Shown here piece by piece: positions 44,755-52,930 of a stretch of DNA of 64,000 nucleotides. Numbering within the stretch: the first letter of the stretch is position 1; every line of letters begins with the position of its first letter. The stretch lies in contig NZ_PQWB01000019.1 in NCBI RefSeq assembly GCF_002924365.1, positions 1 through 64,000 of the forward strand. The letters are read 5' to 3'. The notes under the pieces were generated by a model. It saw nothing but the letters and a program-made list of their open reading frames with translations, had not been told where the DNA came from and made no database searches. Source of the DNA: Chromobacterium alticapitis (GTDB taxonomy: Bacteria > Pseudomonadota > Gammaproteobacteria > Burkholderiales > Chromobacteriaceae). Position numbers and translations under genes: made by a program.

Positions 44755-46995
44755 ATGGCTGGAAAAAGCGATTTTACAATTTGGACTGTTATTGCGGCGG
44801 TAAGCCTTGCCGCGCTGCTCTCCGGACTGCCGGCGGCGGCCGCGGAGAGTGCGCAAGTCCCTGAGGGTGTTGGGGTTGTGCTGGGCGGCGGCGGCGCGCG
44901 TGGCTTCGCCCATCTGGGCGTATTGAAGGAATTGGAGCGTTTGCGCATCCCGGTGGCCTGCATCGCGGGCACCAGCGCGGGAGCCCTGATTGGTGGCATT
45001 TACGCCAATGGCCTGCCGCTGGACGAGATGGAAAGCGAATTCAATGCGGCCGATTGGGACCAGCTGCTGGCGGGCAAGCCTGCCCGCGCCAGCATTCCGT
45101 ATGACCGCAAGCGCAATGACTACAAGAACTATCTGGATGCCAGCTTCGGACTGAAGGGTGGGGAGTTGCGGCTGCCGCGCGGCGCCATCAACTCCCAGGG
45201 CATAGAGATGTACATCCACAAGATGACTCGCGACCGCGACATCGACAGCTTCGACAAGCTGCCCATCCCGTTCCGGGCGGTCGCCGCGGATTTGCTGACC
45301 GGCGACGCGGTGGTGTTCGACAAAGGTTCGCTGGCGCATGCCCTACGAGCCAGTATGGCGGTGCCCGGCGCTTTCGACCTAGTGGAGGATAACGGCCAGT
45401 TGCTGGTGGACGGGGCCATCGCGCGCAATGTGCCGGTGCAGGAGGTCAAGGGCCGTTGCGCGAAGCGGGTGATCGTGGTCGATGTGGGCGCGCCTCTGAT
45501 GAAGGCCGATGAAATCCAGTCCTGGTTCGACGTGGTGGCGCAGAGCTCCAATCTGGCGGTGATGCGCAATGTCCGCGAGCAGATGAAACGGCTGGATAAG
45601 GGCGATGTGGTCATCCGGCCGGATCTGACCGGCTATACGGCGGCCTCGTTCTCCGATCACGAGGCCATAGTCAAACGCGGAGAAGCGGCGGCGCGAAGCA
45701 TGGACAAGCAGCTGTCGGTGTTTTCGGTGTCGGAGGAGCAGTATGCCGCGTGGAAGCAGCGCCTGAGCAGGCCGCGTTACCCGGTGCTGGATGAAATCAA
45801 GGTGCAGGCCAAGGATGGCGAGTTCACCAAGCAGGCAGTCTTACAGGAGTCTTTGACATTCACTGGACCGGCCGTGCCGGTGGGCATGGCGCGCAATCGG
45901 CTGGAGGAAATTTTCGCCGGCGGCGAGTATGACAAGCTGGCCTATCGGGTGGACAGCGTCTCCGGCCGCAATGTGATGACGGTGATGCCGGTGGAGCGAG
46001 GCATAGGCCAGAATACCCTGCATTTCGGTCTGAACCTGAGCAGCGACACGCCGGGCAACAGCCATTTCACGTTGCGCGCGGCGCATGAAAGAACTGCGCT
46101 GAACGATGCCGGTGCCTCCTGGCGCAATGATGTGGCCATAGGCGACGAAAAATCGGTCAACAGCGAGTTTTATCAGCCGCTATGGCGCGATAGTCCGTTT
46201 TTTGTCGCGGCTTCGCTCGGCCTTCAGCAAAAGCCGTTCCGGGTGTTTAACGACAACCACACGGTGCTCGGCACGCTCAAGAACAATGCGTTGAGCGGCC
46301 AGTTAGACGCCGGCGTGGCGCTGGGCAAGTATGGGGAGTGGCGGCTGGGCCTGTACCGGCAGGACAATGACTACACTCTGGAGCAGGGCGACCCTAACGA
46401 CTTCGGCGGCGGCATACGCTTCCGCGACGTCGGCGTGCAAACGCGCCTGGTGGTGGACCAGTTCGACAATCCGCGCTGGCCGCGCTCGGGCTATTACTTC
46501 AGCGGCCAACTAGGCGCCGGCTTGCCGAGCATGGGCAGCGAGGTGAACCAGAAGTTTTACGACCTCACAGGGGAGCTGGCCCACACTTATGGCGACTTCA
46601 CCGCCCGGCTCACAGCCAAGGCCAAGGGCAATGTCGACGTTCGCTCCGAAGCGTCCGTGCCGCAGCAACTAGGCGGCTTCCTTAATCTGACGGGCTACCA
46701 GAACGGCGAGCTTTTGGCCGACCGCATCGGGCTGGCGCGGTTGATGGTGTACTGGCGCGCAGCATCGTTGCCGCCGGTGCTGGGATCGGGCGTGTATGCC
46801 GGCTTGTCTATGGAGGCGGGCAGGGTGTGGGGACAGAACAATCTCGAGTTGCAGAGCCGCCGCGAGGGGAGCTGGATTCCGGCGGGCTCGCTGTTCCTGA
46901 GCGCCGACACCATACTGGGGCCGTTCTTCGTCGGCGTCGGCACTGCGCGGGGCGGACAACTGACCGGCTACATCTACTTGGGGGTGGATTACTAA
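44755..46995 (+). CDS. plpD: Patatin-like phospholipase, type Vd autotransporter (PlpD-like)
   Basis: A 746-residue protein. The signal peptide (about 1-30) is followed by a patatin domain: oxyanion loop GGGGARGFAHLG (44-55), nucleophile Ser74 in GTSAG, and the catalytic Asp in VDGAIARN. A POTRA-like segment (about 345-410) links to a C-terminal 16-stranded barrel of the Omp85/surface-antigen type (GQNTLHFGLNLSSDTPG, VDQFDNPRWPRSGYYFSGQL), ending YIYLGVDY. PlpD-type proteins carry or release a class A1 phospholipase at the cell surface. ATG 44755 is used since the signal peptide starts there; an in-frame ATG at 44692 is possible and neither has a good ribosome-binding site. Confidence 0.88.
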   Translation: MAGKSDFTIWTVIAAVSLAALLSGLPAAAAESAQVPEGVGVVLGGGGARGFAHLGVLKELERLRIPVACIAGTSAGALIGGIYANGLPLDEMESEFNAADWDQLLAGKPARASIPYDRKRNDYKNYLDASFGLKGGELRLPRGAINSQGIEMYIHKMTRDRDIDSFDKLPIPFRAVAADLLTGDAVVFDKGSLAHALRASMAVPGAFDLVEDNGQLLVDGAIARNVPVQEVKGRCAKRVIVVDVGAPLMKADEIQSWFDVVAQSSNLAVMRNVREQMKRLDKGDVVIRPDLTGYTAASFSDHEAIVKRGEAAARSMDKQLSVFSVSEEQYAAWKQRLSRPRYPVLDEIKVQAKDGEFTKQAVLQESLTFTGPAVPVGMARNRLEEIFAGGEYDKLAYRVDSVSGRNVMTVMPVERGIGQNTLHFGLNLSSDTPGNSHFTLRAAHERTALNDAGASWRNDVAIGDEKSVNSEFYQPLWRDSPFFVAASLGLQQKPFRVFNDNHTVLGTLKNNALSGQLDAGVALGKYGEWRLGLYRQDNDYTLEQGDPNDFGGGIRFRDVGVQTRLVVDQFDNPRWPRSGYYFSGQLGAGLPSMGSEVNQKFYDLTGELAHTYGDFTARLTAKAKGNVDVRSEASVPQQLGGFLNLTGYQNGELLADRIGLARLMVYWRAASLPPVLGSGVYAGLSMEAGRVWGQNNLELQSRREGSWIPAGSLFLSADTILGPFFVGVGTARGGQLTGYIYLGVDY

Positions 46996-47010
46996 CGGGC
47001 AGGGCGGGGC

Positions 47011-47026
47011 GGCGGAGTATTCCGCC
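47011..47026 (+). terminator. Probable terminator hairpin of the patatin gene
   Basis: GGCGGA-GTAT-TCCGCC, extendable outward by GGGCAGG / CTTGCCC; CTTTA follows. The T-run is short. Confidence 0.5.
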
Positions 47027-47043
47027 TCGCTTGCCCTTTACGC

Positions 47044-47059
47044 CTGTCCTTTAGGTCTG
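47044..47059. promoter_or_regulatory. Lux-box-like sequence upstream of the lipase gene
   Basis: CTGTCC-TTTA-GGTCTG matches the CviR consensus CTGNCC-N4-GGNCAG at all fixed positions but one. It ends 130 bases before the lipase ATG. Functional only if the host has a CviR-type quorum-sensing receptor, which cannot be seen here. Confidence 0.35.
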
Positions 47060-47078
47060 CTGCGCTGCGATATTAGTA

Positions 47079-47088
47079 CAAACGTTTG
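47079..47088. promoter_or_regulatory. Palindrome CAAACGTTTG upstream of the lipase gene
   Basis: A perfect ten-base palindrome 101 bases before the lipase start. The half-sites equal those of the PsrA-type boxes, but with no spacer. Confidence 0.35.
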
Positions 47089-47189
47089 ATTTCTTCCTGG
47101 CCTTTGCGCTTGTCATGTCCTATTCCGATTAAGGGCCGCCATCCGGCGGCCCTCGTCATGAGCAATCGCATGAACAATCGGGAGAGATA

Positions 47190-48122
47190 ATGAAACATCT
47201 GTTGTCGCGCAGCGCATTCGTCCTCGCCTTGATGTTGTTGCCGTTCGCATCGGCCCTGGCATCCACCGGCTATACCCAAACCCGCTATCCTATTGTGCTG
47301 GTGCACGGACTGTTCGGTTTCGGCCAACTGCTGGGCGTGGATTACTTTTATCAAGTGCCCGCCGCGCTGAAGGCCGACGGCGCGCAAGTGTTCGTGGCGG
47401 AAGTATCGGCCACTGGCAGCAATGAGGCGCGCGGCGAGCAATTGCTGCAGCAGGTGCAGCAAATCCTGGCGATCACCGGCGCGCAGAAGGTCAATCTGAT
47501 CGGCCACAGCCAGGGCGCGCCCACCGCGCGCTACGTGGCCGGCGTGCGGCCTGAGCTGGTGGCCTCGGTCACCACCATAGGCGGCGTCAACAAGGGCTCC
47601 ACCGTGGCAGACATCGTGCGCGGCGTGGCGCCTCCGGGAACGGTCAGCGAAACCGTCGCCGCCGCCGTGGCCGGCGCGTTGGCCAAGGTGATCGCCTTCT
47701 TCTCCGGCACCAGCGATCTGCCGCAACAGCCGCTCGACGCGCTGAACTCGCTGACCACGGCCGGCTCGCTCGCCTTCAACGCCAAGTTCCCTGCCGGGGT
47801 GCCGACTTCTGCCTGCGGCGAGGGCGACTACTTGGCCAATGGCGTGCGCTACTATTCGTGGACTGGCTCGTCTACAACCACCAATATCCTGGACCCGCTG
47901 ACCATCCCCATGGGCGTGCTGGGCCTGGCTTTCGGCTCCACGCCGTCTGACGGCCTGGTGGGAACGTGTTCCGCCCACTTGGGCCAGGTGATTCGCGACA
48001 ACTACCAGATGAACCACGTCAACGAGATCAACCAGAGCTTCGGCCTGGTGAGCCTGTTCGAAGTGAGCCCGGTCACCTTATACCGCCAGCAGGCCAACCG
48101 CCTGAAGAACGCGGGGCTGTGA
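47190..48122 (+). CDS. lipA: Secreted triacylglycerol lipase, family I.1
   Basis: A 310-residue lipase with a signal peptide (1-24, ending ALA). The oxyanion segment is VLVHGLFGF, the nucleophile Ser107 is in GHSQG, the catalytic Asp is in PSDGLVG, and the His is in NYQMNHVNEIN. Two cysteines (ACGEG and GTCSAHLG) match the disulfide of Pseudomonas aeruginosa LipA. Such lipases reach the periplasm by Sec, fold with the help of a dedicated foldase, and leave by type II secretion. The foldase gene follows after one base. Start ATG 47190 after GGGAGAG. Confidence 0.93.
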   Translation: MKHLLSRSAFVLALMLLPFASALASTGYTQTRYPIVLVHGLFGFGQLLGVDYFYQVPAALKADGAQVFVAEVSATGSNEARGEQLLQQVQQILAITGAQKVNLIGHSQGAPTARYVAGVRPELVASVTTIGGVNKGSTVADIVRGVAPPGTVSETVAAAVAGALAKVIAFFSGTSDLPQQPLDALNSLTTAGSLAFNAKFPAGVPTSACGEGDYLANGVRYYSWTGSSTTTNILDPLTIPMGVLGLAFGSTPSDGLVGTCSAHLGQVIRDNYQMNHVNEINQSFGLVSLFEVSPVTLYRQQANRLKNAGL

Positions 48123-48123
48123 C

Positions 48124-49041
48124 ATGAGGCGGCGCGGCTGGTGGGTGTTGGCGCTAGCGGTCTGCTCGGCGCTGGCTTGGCTGTTCTGGCCATTCTCCGG
48201 CGCCGCAGGCGGCAAGGCTGCGTCATCGGCGGCGGCGCCAGTGCCGGCCGCCTCGCTGCGCGGCACGCAGCCTGACGGCGCGGTTCAGGCGGAGAGTGGG
48301 CAGTTGCGTGTGGATCAGGAGCTGCGCCGTCTGTTCGATTACTACCTGGCTACGCAGGGCGAGCGCGCGCTGCCGCAAATCCGCGCCGAGCTGCAGCGCT
48401 ATCTGCAAGGCCGCCTGGGACTCAAGCCCTTGGCGCAGGCGATGAGCCTGTTCGACCGCTACGTCGCTTACCGCCAGTCGCTGGCCGGCATGGCGGTGGC
48501 GGCCAGCGCGGATCTGGCGACGCGCCTGTCGCGGGCGCGGGCGGCGCGGCTGCAGTATTTCAGCGAGGCCGAGGTGGCGGGGCTGTTCGGCGAGGAGGAC
48601 CGCTATGACGCTTTTACTGCCAAGCGGCTGGCCATCCTGGCCGATCCTTCGCTGAGCGCGGCGGAGAAGCAGCGGCGCGTCGCGGAGCTGGAGCGGCAAC
48701 TGCCGCCTGAGCTGCGCGCGGCGCGCGAGGAACCGGTCCAGCACCTGGCGCTGGCGCAGGCCGAGGAGGCGCTGCGCCAGCGCGGCGGCGGCGAGCAGGA
48801 GTTGTATCAGCTGCGCGCGTCCATGGTGGGGCAGGCCGCGGCGGACCGTCTGTCCGAGCTGGATAGACAGGAGGCGGCCTGGAGGCTGCGGGTGGATGGT
48901 TTCAACCGCGAGCGCGCCGCCATCCAGGCCAATGCCGGGCTGACCGAAGCGCAGCGCCAACAGGCGGTAGCGCAGCTGCAGGCGCAACGGTTTACGCCGC
49001 AGGAGGCATTGCGGCTAGCCGCCTATGCGCCGGCGAAGTGA
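48124..49041 (+). CDS. lifO: Lipase-specific foldase (lipase chaperone)
   Basis: A 305-residue inner-membrane-anchored periplasmic chaperone. One membrane helix (about 5-24) is followed by an Ala/Pro-rich linker and a helical domain with the foldase signature RRLFDYYLATQGE (68-80), matching the Lif motif RxxFDYxLSA. The remaining sequence is helical and rich in Arg, Gln and Ala (ARAARLQYFSEAEVAGLFGE). It starts one base after the lipase stop, so both are produced together. The protein is slightly shorter than typical Lif proteins (about 340). Confidence 0.92.
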   Translation: MRRRGWWVLALAVCSALAWLFWPFSGAAGGKAASSAAAPVPAASLRGTQPDGAVQAESGQLRVDQELRRLFDYYLATQGERALPQIRAELQRYLQGRLGLKPLAQAMSLFDRYVAYRQSLAGMAVAASADLATRLSRARAARLQYFSEAEVAGLFGEEDRYDAFTAKRLAILADPSLSAAEKQRRVAELERQLPPELRAAREEPVQHLALAQAEEALRQRGGGEQELYQLRASMVGQAAADRLSELDRQEAAWRLRVDGFNRERAAIQANAGLTEAQRQQAVAQLQAQRFTPQEALRLAAYAPAK

Positions 49042-49121
49042 TGGCGCAGCGCTGGCCGGCGACGCTGGTGATGAGGAGCGGCGACAGCCAGTTTGGTTTT
49101 GATTGACAGCCTGATAGACAA

Positions 49122-49143
49122 ACGCCCCAGCAAGCCGGGGCGT
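49122..49143. terminator. Bidirectional terminator
   Basis: ACGCCCC / GGGGCGT with an eight-base loop between the convergent foldase and S9 peptidase genes. Confidence 0.75.
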
Positions 49144-49166
49144 ATTCATGATCGCGCGGCGATTTT

Positions 49167-51683
49167 TTACTGCGCGGACGCGGTTTGGCCCGCTGCCGAC
49201 GAATGGGCGCGCGGCGGGGCGTTTTTCACGTACTTGTCGAACCAGTTCAGCATTTCGTATACCAGCTGCTCGTTCGATTCGCGCGCGGCGTACCAGTGCG
49301 GCTCATGCGGCAGCATCACCAGGCGGGCGGTGCCGCCGTTGCCGCGGATGGCTTCATAGAACTTGGTGGCCTGCAGCGGCGTGGTGCCGGGATTGGCGTC
49401 GTCCGCCCCATGCATGATCAAGATGGGCGTTTTCAGCTTGTCGGCATAGAAGAAGGTGGATGCCTTGCGGTAGACCTCGGGCGCCTCCCATACCGAACGG
49501 CGCTCGCTCTGGAAGCCAAACGGCGTCAGCGTCTTGTTATAGGAGCCGCTGGTGGCCGCACCGGCGCGGAACAGATTGGTGTGGGCCAGCAGATTGGCCG
49601 TCATCAGCGCGCCGTGGCTGTGGCCGGTGACGCCGATGCGGTCCGGATCCACCACGCCCAGTCTCACCGCTTCGTCCACCGCGGCCTGGGCGTCCATTTT
49701 CAACTGGTCCAGGTAGGTATCGTAGGCGGCCTTGGGATCGCCGACGATGGGGAACGATGCCTGGTCTATGATGGCGTAGCCGGCCAGCAGCAGGTATTTG
49801 TACTGGTACAGACGGGTGAAGGTTTGCTGCGAGCCGCTGACCTGGCCGGCGCTGGCGGCGTCGGCATAATCCAGCGGGTAGGCGTTGAGGATGGCGGGGA
49901 TGCGAGTGCCTTCCTTGTAGCCCGGCGGCGTGTACAGCGTGAACGACAGCTCCATGCCGTCGGCGCGCTTGTACTTCACCAGCCGCTTCTTGATCTGGCG
50001 CAGTTCCGGCGTCGGATCCGCGATGTGGCTGACGGCGACCTCGGTGGAGGCGAAAGCGGCTTCGCCCTTGGCGGCATCGACAGGCTGCTTCAGCGTGCGC
50101 AGATAGACATTGGGCGCCGAGGTGGGGGACTGGCGCCAGGTCAGGAAGCTATTGTCGCCGGTCAGCGCCACCGGGCGTTCCAGCGCGTCCTTGCCGCTGC
50201 GGAACAGCCGCTCGCTGGCCAGCGTTTTCAGATTCAGTTTGTCGAGGAAGGGGCGGTTGCCTTCGGGCGAAGCGCCGGCGCCGTTCAGGTAGATGAAGTC
50301 GCCGTCCTGGCGGATGACGCGATAGCCGTTGTTCAGGGTGCGCGTGGCGGGCGATCCGGGCGAACCGTACTTGTCGTCCATGGACAAGTCCCACAACAGG
50401 CGCGGTTTTTGCGTCGGGTCTTCGAAATTGAAGATGCGGGTCTGGTACCAATGGCGGTTCAGGTCGTATTCGGAAACCAGCGCGGTATCGCGGCGCTCGC
50501 CCCATTCTATGCCGGCGAAGCGCTGCGCGGTGCGCAGAAGCTCCACTGGTTTTCCGGTGAAGGGCGCCTTCAGCATCATCACCTTGTCGCGCGCCGGCGC
50601 GGTGTTTTTCCAGTCGCCGCCGTCCAGCGCCTCGGCCCAGATCAGCGTGGCCGGATCATTGGCGCGCCAGAAGAAGTCGCGCGGGCCCAGCGGCTCGCCA
50701 TGCACCGGCACGCGGTCCGCCAGCGGCAGCGCGGCTATGGTCTGGACGGCGATTCGGCCGGGTTTGGAAATGTCCCATGCCTGCACTTCATGCGGGAAGC
50801 GCTCGTAGGTGGTGACGTAAGAGTAAGGCCGGCTCAGCCTGGAAACCAGCAGGTGTTTGCCATCGGGCGATGGCGCGGCGCCATCGTACAGAGCGGGCTG
50901 GCCAAGAGGCGTAGCCTTGCCGCTGGCGACATCCACCAGCATCAGCTGCGACGCGCCGTAGTAGTCGAACAGCGCTTCGTCATGCGGATTGTTCAGCGTG
51001 TCGCGGGTTTCATAGGTGCTGCTCTCGCCTTGCGCGCCGTCGGTTTCCTGCACGCTGGGGCCGTCCGGTCCGATGGACTTGGCCGGCGCGGGGCCTTGCT
51101 TGGCCGGCACGGCTTTGACCAGCAGCGTTTTCTGGTCCGGCATCCATTGCAGCTCGTCGTTCAGCATGGGATTGAGGCGGATGCCGGGAATGTTGCGGAT
51201 TTTGCCGGTCGCGGCGTCGCCCACCCAGACTTCCACCGCGTCTTTGGTGGTGTTGGCGAAGGCGAAGCGCTTGCCGTCGGCGGACCAGATAGGCGCGTCC
51301 GGGCAGGCGCCGGCCGGCAGCGCCACCGGCGTTTCCTGGCCGGTGGGAATTTTCACCAGCTTGAAGCTTTCCGCGCACGGGGCGATGCCATAGCCGCCCG
51401 GGGTATCGTGCTTGGCGCGGCTGGCCGGTTCTATGCGCGTGCCGGCCAGCTTCAGGTAGGGCGCGGCCACGCGGGCGATGGACGGATATTCCTGCCAGCC
51501 CACCAGCAGCATGGCGTCGCGGGTGGGATTGATGCTGGGGCCGGGCAACGAGGGCGCGCGCATCACTTTGAGAATATTGGCGGGCGGTTGTTGATAGCCT
51601 GCGGCCGCGGCATGGGCCGCGGGCAACTGGCAGGCGGCCACAACGGCCAGGGAGATGGTTTTCTTGGCGTTGAACAGTGTCAT
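49167..51683 (-). CDS. Secreted S9 family serine peptidase
   Basis: An 838-residue protein. The signal peptide ends near residue 25 (AHA). The N-terminal 560 residues form a beta-propeller that filters substrates; the C-terminal alpha/beta-hydrolase has Ser at about 689 in GVTGHSHGALM, Asp near 761 in IMHGADDANPG and His near 796 in LPHEPHWY. The sequence resembles the glutamyl endopeptidase-like branch of prolyl oligopeptidases. It is predicted to be periplasmic or exported and to cleave oligopeptides. ATG 51683 is preferred to ATG 51689 since AAGG stands at normal spacing only for the former. It begins about 35 bases after the terminator of the upstream operon. Confidence 0.9.
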   Translation of the reverse strand: MTLFNAKKTISLAVVAACQLPAAHAAAAGYQQPPANILKVMRAPSLPGPSINPTRDAMLLVGWQEYPSIARVAAPYLKLAGTRIEPASRAKHDTPGGYGIAPCAESFKLVKIPTGQETPVALPAGACPDAPIWSADGKRFAFANTTKDAVEVWVGDAATGKIRNIPGIRLNPMLNDELQWMPDQKTLLVKAVPAKQGPAPAKSIGPDGPSVQETDGAQGESSTYETRDTLNNPHDEALFDYYGASQLMLVDVASGKATPLGQPALYDGAAPSPDGKHLLVSRLSRPYSYVTTYERFPHEVQAWDISKPGRIAVQTIAALPLADRVPVHGEPLGPRDFFWRANDPATLIWAEALDGGDWKNTAPARDKVMMLKAPFTGKPVELLRTAQRFAGIEWGERRDTALVSEYDLNRHWYQTRIFNFEDPTQKPRLLWDLSMDDKYGSPGSPATRTLNNGYRVIRQDGDFIYLNGAGASPEGNRPFLDKLNLKTLASERLFRSGKDALERPVALTGDNSFLTWRQSPTSAPNVYLRTLKQPVDAAKGEAAFASTEVAVSHIADPTPELRQIKKRLVKYKRADGMELSFTLYTPPGYKEGTRIPAILNAYPLDYADAASAGQVSGSQQTFTRLYQYKYLLLAGYAIIDQASFPIVGDPKAAYDTYLDQLKMDAQAAVDEAVRLGVVDPDRIGVTGHSHGALMTANLLAHTNLFRAGAATSGSYNKTLTPFGFQSERRSVWEAPEVYRKASTFFYADKLKTPILIMHGADDANPGTTPLQATKFYEAIRGNGGTARLVMLPHEPHWYAARESNEQLVYEMLNWFDKYVKNAPPRAHSSAAGQTASAQ

Positions 51684-51720
51684 GTTCATCCTTGTTGTTC
51701 TTGTGCACAGTCAAGACAAA

Positions 51721-51744
51721 ACGGGAGGCCGAGAGGCCTCCCGT
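51721..51744 (-). terminator. Rho-independent terminator of the valine operon
   Basis: A perfect ten-base stem ACGGGAGGCC / GGCCTCCCGT with loop; on the minus strand it is followed by TTTTGTCTT. Located 60 bases after the mmsB stop. Confidence 0.88.
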
Positions 51745-51804
51745 CATGGGAGTGGGTCAATCTACCACATGTCATACTGGCTGTGGCGATTGTCCGATCC
51801 AGGC

Positions 51805-52695
51805 TTAGTTCAAGGTGTGGAAGTGCTTGACGATGCTGGAGAAGTCCAGCTTGCCATGGCCCTGCTGCACATGCTCCTCGTACAGATTGCGCGCCAGCGC
51901 GCCCAGAGGGTTGGCGGCATGGCTTTGCAGCGCGGTCTCCTCGGCCAGACCCAGATCCTTCAGCATCAGCTCAGACATGAAGCCGCCGGCGTAGTTTCGG
52001 CTGGCCGGCGCATTTTCCATTACGCCGGGCCAGGGGTTGTACAGCTCGGTGGCCCAATTGCGGCCGGAGCTCTTGCTGATGATCTCGGACAGCACTTTCG
52101 GATCCAGGCCGTTTTTCACGCCCAGTGCCAGCGCCTCGGCAGTGCCAGCCATCAGGATGCCCAGCAGCATATTGTTGCAGATCTTGGCAGTTTGTCCGGC
52201 GCCGGGGCCTCCGGCATGGAAGATGTTCTTGCCCATGGCTTCCAGCATGGGACGCGCGCGGGCCAGGTCGTCCGCCGCGCCGCCGACGATGAAGGTGAGG
52301 GTGCCGGCCGCCGCGCCTGCCGTGCCGCCGGATACCGGGGCGTCCAGCATGGACAGGCCTTTTTCCTGTGCGCCTTCGGCGACTTTACGAGCGGTGCCTG
52401 CGTCGATGGTGCTGCAATCTATCACCAAGGCTCCCTTGGGCAGCTTGGCGAACAGACCTTCATCGCCGAGGTAGAGTCCTTGCACATGCTTGCCTGCAGG
52501 CAGCATGGAAATCACCACGCTGGCGCCGTCCGCCGCGTCGGCGGCGCTGGAAGCCGCCCGGCCGCCGGCGGCGGCCACCTTGGCCAGCGCTTCGGCGGAC
52601 AGATCGAAGGCGCTGACCTTGAATCCTTTGTTCAACAGATTGACGGCCATCGGGCCGCCCATATTGCCCAGGCCGATGAAGGCGATGTTTTCCAT
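51805..52695 (-). CDS. mmsB: 3-hydroxyisobutyrate dehydrogenase
   Basis: A 296-residue beta-hydroxyacid dehydrogenase. The NAD motif GLGNMGGPMAVNLL (8-21), the substrate-binding VIDCSTIDAGTARK, DAPVSGGTAGAAAGTL and the catalytic-lysine segment GAGQTAKICNNMLLG (Lys near 172) are all present. It oxidises 3-hydroxyisobutyrate to methylmalonate semialdehyde in valine degradation. Last gene of the minus-strand operon, followed by a terminator; a REP-like repeat separates it from the upstream hydrolase gene. Confidence 0.94.
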   Translation of the reverse strand: MENIAFIGLGNMGGPMAVNLLNKGFKVSAFDLSAEALAKVAAAGGRAASSAADAADGASVVISMLPAGKHVQGLYLGDEGLFAKLPKGALVIDCSTIDAGTARKVAEGAQEKGLSMLDAPVSGGTAGAAAGTLTFIVGGAADDLARARPMLEAMGKNIFHAGGPGAGQTAKICNNMLLGILMAGTAEALALGVKNGLDPKVLSEIISKSSGRNWATELYNPWPGVMENAPASRNYAGGFMSELMLKDLGLAEETALQSHAANPLGALARNLYEEHVQQGHGKLDFSSIVKHFHTLN

Positions 52696-52750
52696 GTCTC
52701 TTCCTTTGCACGTTTGACGGGGCGGCTTGATTCGCCCCCTCTCCCCAACC

Positions 52751-52919
52751 CCTCTCCCGCGAGGGGAGAGGGGCTATGGCGTTGTCGATGTTTGGATGCG
52801 TATCGAGTGTATTTGCGACTCCCCGCGAGGGAGGCGGACCATGAGCTTTCCCGCGCCGCGCGTTGGCGCGAGAAACCAGCAAGTCGCCGACTTGTCCCCC
52901 TCTCCCCTCGCGGGAGAGG
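52751..52919. repeat. REP-like inverted pair
   Basis: A 23-bp motif (52751-52773, core CTCTCCCGCGAGGGGAGAGG) is itself palindromic and recurs as an exact inverted copy at 52897-52919. About 123 bases lie between, with a further GC-rich hairpin. The whole unit sits between hibch and mmsB within the operon and contains no gene; this accounts for the 235-base gap 52696-52930. Confidence 0.75.
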
Positions 52920-52930
52920 GCCGGGGGGGA

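Noticed and set aside
49185-51830. A long plus-strand open frame opposite the S9 peptidase
   Set aside because: Same pattern of Gly/Arg/Val-rich shadow coding; the peptidase has a signal peptide and the catalytic triad.
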